This document shows positions 60,412 through 64,000 of a stretch of 64,000 bases of DNA, one piece after another. This DNA is from Ferruginibacter sp. Its GTDB lineage: Bacteria > Bacteroidota > Bacteroidia > Chitinophagales > Chitinophagaceae. The translations under genes were made by a program, and so were the position numbers. The DNA lies in the NCBI GenBank assembly GCA_014379905.1, contig JACMKX010000132.1, positions 1 through 64,000 on the forward strand, read 5' to 3'. Position 1 is the stretch's first letter, and each line of letters begins with the position of its first letter. Under the pieces are notes generated by a model, which worked only from the letters and a program-made list of their open reading frames with translations, did no database searches and was not told where the DNA came from.

Positions 60412-60437
60412 TACTGGATACTCAATGCTGGATGCTG
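60412..60437 (+). repeat. GGATAC/GGATGC repeat word in intergenic sequence
   Basis: GGATACTGGATACTCAATGC and TGGATGCTG follow each other after the permease stop. Similar words occur at 55536-55556 and 57752-57776, all in gaps between genes. Confidence 0.5.
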
Positions 60438-60487
60438 CAGGGATCCAGAATGGCGGGTTCAACCACTGTGACTGTTGAACTGTTGAA

Positions 60488-61231
60488 CTACCTTCTAAGT
60501 TCATACAAAATAATCCCTGTTGCTACTGCAGCATTTAAAGATTCTGCGTTTCCTACCCGTGGTATAGTTATTTTATTTTCCGACAGTTTCATTACGCCAT
60601 CACTAACCCCTTTTGATTCATTGCCAATAATAATAATGCCCTCCTTTATTTGATTGAAGTGGGCAATTGCTTTTCCATTTAATGTGGTGGCATATTTTTT
60701 TATGGATTGATTTTGCAGCCATTCTTCCAGGCTTGTATAAATTACATTCACTCTTTGCAAACTGGCCATGGTACTTTGTACTACTTTGGCATTATACATA
60801 TCTGCAGTTTGCAGGGAGCATATAATATTTTCAATTCCAAACCAATCTGCAATACGGATAATGGTGCCCAGGTTACCAGGGTCCTGTATATCATCTAATA
60901 CCAGCGTTAGTTTACTTTTCAGATCGGGCGAAGACAGCACTTTTTTTTGTTCAAAAACCGCCAATACAAGATTCGGTTTTGACAAAGAAGATATTTTTTC
61001 GAGTTCAAAATCTTGTATGGTAATGATGCATGATCTATGATCATCTTCAATTTTTTTTGAGAGTGAATTTTCCCAACCAGCCAGCGCGTAGATATTACGG
61101 CAGGCGAAAATCCCATCTTCCAGCAGTTCGGTTACCAGTTTGGGACCTTCTGCCACAAAAAGCTTTTCTTCCTCCCTGAATTTTTTGTGCTGTAAACTTT
61201 GGATATATTTGACGGTGGATTTGCTAAACAT
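60488..61231 (-). CDS. TrmH family RNA 2'-O-methyltransferase (SpoU)
   Basis: A 247-residue protein with an N-terminal substrate-binding part (KYIQSLQHKKFREEEKLFVAEG) and the SpoU knot domain: LDDIQDPGNLGTIIRIADWFG (motif 1), GIIIIGNESKGVSDGV (motif 2) and ITIPRVGNAESLNAAVATGI (motif 3). It transfers methyl groups from SAM to a ribose 2'-OH of rRNA or tRNA; the specific site is not determined. It is divergent from the BamA-like gene with only 12 bases between start codons. Confidence 0.95.
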   Translation of the reverse strand: MFSKSTVKYIQSLQHKKFREEEKLFVAEGPKLVTELLEDGIFACRNIYALAGWENSLSKKIEDDHRSCIITIQDFELEKISSLSKPNLVLAVFEQKKVLSSPDLKSKLTLVLDDIQDPGNLGTIIRIADWFGIENIICSLQTADMYNAKVVQSTMASLQRVNVIYTSLEEWLQNQSIKKYATTLNGKAIAHFNQIKEGIIIIGNESKGVSDGVMKLSENKITIPRVGNAESLNAAVATGIILYELRR

Positions 61232-61243
61232 CGCTTAATATTT

Positions 61244-63730
61244 ATGCCTTTATCATCATTGGAAAATACCGGCTCTCTTAAATTTGCCTGCACCGTTTTT
61301 ATATTGTGCCTGCTTTTTTCTTCCTGCAATATTACAAGAAAAGCACCCAAGGGCAAGCCATACCTTGCGAAAAATACCATTGAATTAAAAGGCGGCGATT
61401 TTAGTAAACTGGAAAGATCTGCTGTGGTAGACCGGTTGTTAAACCAGTTAGATGATAGTTCCAGGTTAAGGGTAACCAGTTCGTTCCTGGTTTTAAATGT
61501 ACTGAAACGCCCTCCCACCTACGATACCATGTATTCAAATTTATCTGCGGCAAATATGCGGGCTTCCATGTATCATATCGGTTATTACAATTCGGCAGTT
61601 TCTTACAAAGCTGATACTTCCGGCAAAAAAGTAAAAGTTCATTACACGGTTCAGGCAGGTAATCCAACAAGAATAGATACATTCAGCTACCGCCTTGTGC
61701 GACCCGATTTACAGGAACTGGCCTTAAAATCTTTCGACAAAACAATTCTTGAGGAGGGCAATCCAATTACCAAAGCTGCTGTTGTAGGTGAAATTGGCCG
61801 GTTGGTAGACACTTTCCGCAACAATGGCTACTACAAATTTACCGCCTCAGAATTAAAGATGAGAGGTGATACCAGTATTGCTGCGCTTACCACCATTAGT
61901 GATGATCCTTTTGAGCAATTGCAGTTATTGGCCGAAGCACAACAAAAAAGAGACTCCCCGGAAATAAAACTTGCAATGGTACTTGACCAGCCGGACGATT
62001 CCTCCAGGTTCAACCAATACCGGGTTCGCAAAATTTTTATACTACAGGATTATTACCCGGGTGATCACTTCGATGATACCACCTATATTATACAAAGGCG
62101 TACACGGAGTTTTGTATTGCGTTATCACAAACCCTATCCTATGTTCCGCACGGGGTTTTTGGCAAGAAATATAAGCCTGCGCCCAGGCCAGTTATTTCGA
62201 CAGGATGACTATAATAAAACGCTGAGCAGCCTTTCTAAAAGCAATGCATGGCAAAGCGTAAACATTCAAACCAAAGAAATACCAGATAGTAACCAGGTAG
62301 ATCTTATACTTGAACTTATTCCGGAAAAGAAGTTTTCATTTGAAGCTTCGGTGGAAGCCAGTTATTCTGCCACCAGTAATACTACCAGTGCCCTGGCCGG
62401 AAACCTGATTGGGTTCTCAGGAAATCTTGCATTAATTAATAAAAATTTTCTGCTTACCCGTAAAAAACTGGGAGGAGAAGCTATAAGGATGACGCACCGG
62501 TTGCGTGCAGGAGTTGAATTAAACAACAACAGCAGGGCTGCCAATACCAGTCTTATCAATTCAAATGAATTGAGTTACAGCAACAATGTTGTTATTCCCC
62601 GGCGTATTAACCTCAATCCTTTTAAAAAGACAAGATTGAATTCGCAGGGGGTACGGGTTTCAGCAGCACCCGTAAAGCCGGGCGAAACCTTCATTAATAC
62701 TACGCTTTCTTTAAATAACCGGCTCAACCTGTTTAACCTGCAGAGTGTAAATCTTGCTGCCGGTTTTGCAGGGAAGTTTGAAAAAAAATTCCTAAAAGGC
62801 TGGAACTTTGTATTTAAACCGCTTAATGTTGAATTTAGTTACCTATACAACAGGACAGATAGTTTCAAAACAATTCTGGACCGTAATCCTTTTTTACGTT
62901 ACTCCTATAATACAGCTTTGGTAATTGGCATGGGGGCTGGTATCTCTCACATATATCAAAACCCTAGGCATCTTCACAGTTTATTGAAAGAACGCTCCAT
63001 AAAATTAAATATAGAAGAATCAGGCCTTACATGGGGGTTACTGGTACCGGGCATAAATACTTATAAGTATAAAGCCAATTTTGCCAAACTCGACGCGGAG
63101 TATAAGTACACTGTTAATTATAGAAAAACTTCCTTTGTATTCCGTGGCTTTTTAGGCGTGGGCGTGCCGTTAAAAAAAGATACCAGCCTGCCTTTCTTTA
63201 AACAATTTTTCGGCGGGGGAACAAACAGCATGCGCGGATGGCCTATACGTGGAATTGGTGCGGGCGGACAACAGTTGGTTGGTTATACCTCTGATCAGTT
63301 CAACGACCGAAGGGGAGATATGCAAATAGAATTAAATACGGAGTATCGTTATGAGATTGCACGGTTGATACCAAATATACTCACTTTAGGAGGAGCTGTA
63401 TTTGTAGATGCCGGGAACGTGTGGAACCTGCGAAATTCCAAAACAAACGGCACTACAGATAGTACACAATTTAAATTTAAAAATCTTTATAATCAAATGG
63501 GGCTCTCTGCAGGTACGGGTTTCCGGCTGGATTTTAATTACGTGGTTATTCGTTTTGACCTGGGTTTCCGTTTAAAACGACCTGAAACAAGTTATGAAAA
63601 TGCAGGCTGGAAATTACCCCCCATCGGCTTTGATGATGTTTTTAAGAAAATATTTTCAGGCAGGCGGGAATACCGGCGATGGAGATATGAGAACTTCAAC
63701 TTTACACTGGGTATAGGTGTACCATTCTAA
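61244..63730 (+). CDS. BamA/TamA-like outer-membrane lipoprotein
   Basis: An 828-residue protein. The ATG at 61244 (MPLSSLENTGSLKFACTVF) leads to a lipobox near residue 28 (ILCLLFSSCNITRKAP). An N-terminal POTRA-like region (VHYTVQAGNPTRIDTFSYRLV, MFRTGFLARNISLRPGQLFRQDDYNKTLSSLSKS) precedes a C-terminal 16-strand barrel (GGGTNSMRGWPIRGIGAGGQQ holds the conserved GxRG-type motif; the protein ends in Phe). It resembles BamA-type insertases or TamA-like proteins and would sit in the outer membrane, with the lipid anchor unusual for BamA. The 3' end overlaps the convergent truB gene by 4 bases. Confidence 0.9.
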   Translation: MPLSSLENTGSLKFACTVFILCLLFSSCNITRKAPKGKPYLAKNTIELKGGDFSKLERSAVVDRLLNQLDDSSRLRVTSSFLVLNVLKRPPTYDTMYSNLSAANMRASMYHIGYYNSAVSYKADTSGKKVKVHYTVQAGNPTRIDTFSYRLVRPDLQELALKSFDKTILEEGNPITKAAVVGEIGRLVDTFRNNGYYKFTASELKMRGDTSIAALTTISDDPFEQLQLLAEAQQKRDSPEIKLAMVLDQPDDSSRFNQYRVRKIFILQDYYPGDHFDDTTYIIQRRTRSFVLRYHKPYPMFRTGFLARNISLRPGQLFRQDDYNKTLSSLSKSNAWQSVNIQTKEIPDSNQVDLILELIPEKKFSFEASVEASYSATSNTTSALAGNLIGFSGNLALINKNFLLTRKKLGGEAIRMTHRLRAGVELNNNSRAANTSLINSNELSYSNNVVIPRRINLNPFKKTRLNSQGVRVSAAPVKPGETFINTTLSLNNRLNLFNLQSVNLAAGFAGKFEKKFLKGWNFVFKPLNVEFSYLYNRTDSFKTILDRNPFLRYSYNTALVIGMGAGISHIYQNPRHLHSLLKERSIKLNIEESGLTWGLLVPGINTYKYKANFAKLDAEYKYTVNYRKTSFVFRGFLGVGVPLKKDTSLPFFKQFFGGGTNSMRGWPIRGIGAGGQQLVGYTSDQFNDRRGDMQIELNTEYRYEIARLIPNILTLGGAVFVDAGNVWNLRNSKTNGTTDSTQFKFKNLYNQMGLSAGTGFRLDFNYVVIRFDLGFRLKRPETSYENAGWKLPPIGFDDVFKKIFSGRREYRRWRYENFNFTLGIGVPF

Positions 63731-64000
63731 AATGGTTCTTCGTGCACCACAGGAGAAGCATTTTCATCCTGCAATGAATGTATAAAAGTTTCAATTGTTT
63801 TTGCATCTTCTACCCAAAATTCCCCAATGCGGGTACGCCTTAGTTCACTGAGGTAGCCACCGCAGCCCAGTACTGCGCCAAAATCATTTGCCAGGCTCCT
63901 GATATAAGTTCCGGTAGAACATACAACCCTGAATTTCAACAGGGGCATTTCAATGGCGGTGATATCAAACTCCCTTATAAAAATATCCCTTGCTTCCAGC
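63727..64000 (-). CDS. truB: tRNA pseudouridine synthase B, C-terminal part (truncated by window edge)
   Basis: The 91 codons before the window edge match the C-terminal TruB region: EMPLLKFRVVCSTGTYIRSL holds the typical CSxGTYIRSL motif, with LGCGGYLSELRRTRIGEFWV following. The enzyme makes pseudouridine 55 in the T-loop of tRNAs. Only this C-terminal part is visible, and its N-terminus and catalytic Asp lie outside the window. It overlaps the BamA-like gene's stop by 4 bases, in the convergent orientation. Confidence 0.93.
   Translation of the reverse strand, partial: LEARDIFIREFDITAIEMPLLKFRVVCSTGTYIRSLANDFGAVLGCGGYLSELRRTRIGEFWVEDAKTIETFIHSLQDENASPVVHEEPF

Noticed and set aside
1-64000. 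tRNA, rRNA, insertion sequence or prophage
   Set aside because: No cloverleaf, rRNA segment, transposase or integrase was recognised, though a dedicated tRNA search could still find one.

Overview
The window looks like chromosome of a Bacteroidota bacterium, most likely of the Chitinophagaceae group. The evidence is the type IX secretion (T9SS) sorting domains, a T9SS plug (DUF5103) protein, a hybrid two-component system with AraC output, DUF4252 and DUF1800/DUF1501 proteins, ELWxxDGT repeats, and TAnnTTTG-type -7 promoter elements. I see no insertion sequence, prophage, CRISPR array, rRNA or tRNA. The left edge cuts an unidentified, apparently frameshifted gene and the right edge cuts truB.

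Layout. 0.3-2.6 kb holds a minus-strand operon of ECF sigma factor, anti-sigma factor and two DUF4252 proteins. 2.8-19.8 kb is mostly single genes for envelope and exported proteins: an alpha/beta hydrolase, an ELWxxDGT protein, a large hybrid sensor kinase, an RNA-binding RRM protein, two metzincin-type metalloproteases, a transglutaminase-like protein, a beta-lactamase-fold serine hydrolase and a methyltransferase. 20-28.6 kb carries an MacB/FtsX-type permease, an SGNH-like/MBOAT acyltransferase pair, and a beta-barrel protein with a vanadium-haloperoxidase-like lipoprotein. 28.7-30.9 kb is a tight four-gene operon of uncertain job (DoxX-like, DUF2071-like, membrane methyltransferase-like, four-helix membrane protein). 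31-42.3 kb has an Old Yellow Enzyme, a membrane protein with a Gly/Ser/Cys tail, a nucleoid-associated protein, a large T9SS adhesin-like protein and the DUF1800-DUF1501 pair. 42.4-48 kb has small housekeeping genes (HPF, DUF1801, DinB-like, TatD, TcdA, PdxJ, TlpA-like).

48.0-55.5 kb is a complete tryptophan operon on the minus strand, in the order trpE-trpG-(membrane protein)-trpD-trpC-trpF-trpB-(lipoprotein)-trpA. It is preceded by what reads as a classical ribosome-mediated attenuator: a 17-codon leader peptide with three consecutive Trp codons, an antiterminator arm overlapping its stop codon, and an intrinsic terminator 12 bases before trpE. This is the best-supported interesting system in the window. 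Two unrelated envelope-protein genes are embedded in the operon.

55.6-64 kb holds an NAD(P)-binding protein, a fructose-6-phosphate-aldolase-like transaldolase, the small SRP RNA, the T9SS plug protein, a LolE/FtsX-type permease, a TrmH-family methyltransferase, a BamA/TamA-like lipoprotein and the end of truB. Product names come from recognising sequence motifs by eye; no database search was run.
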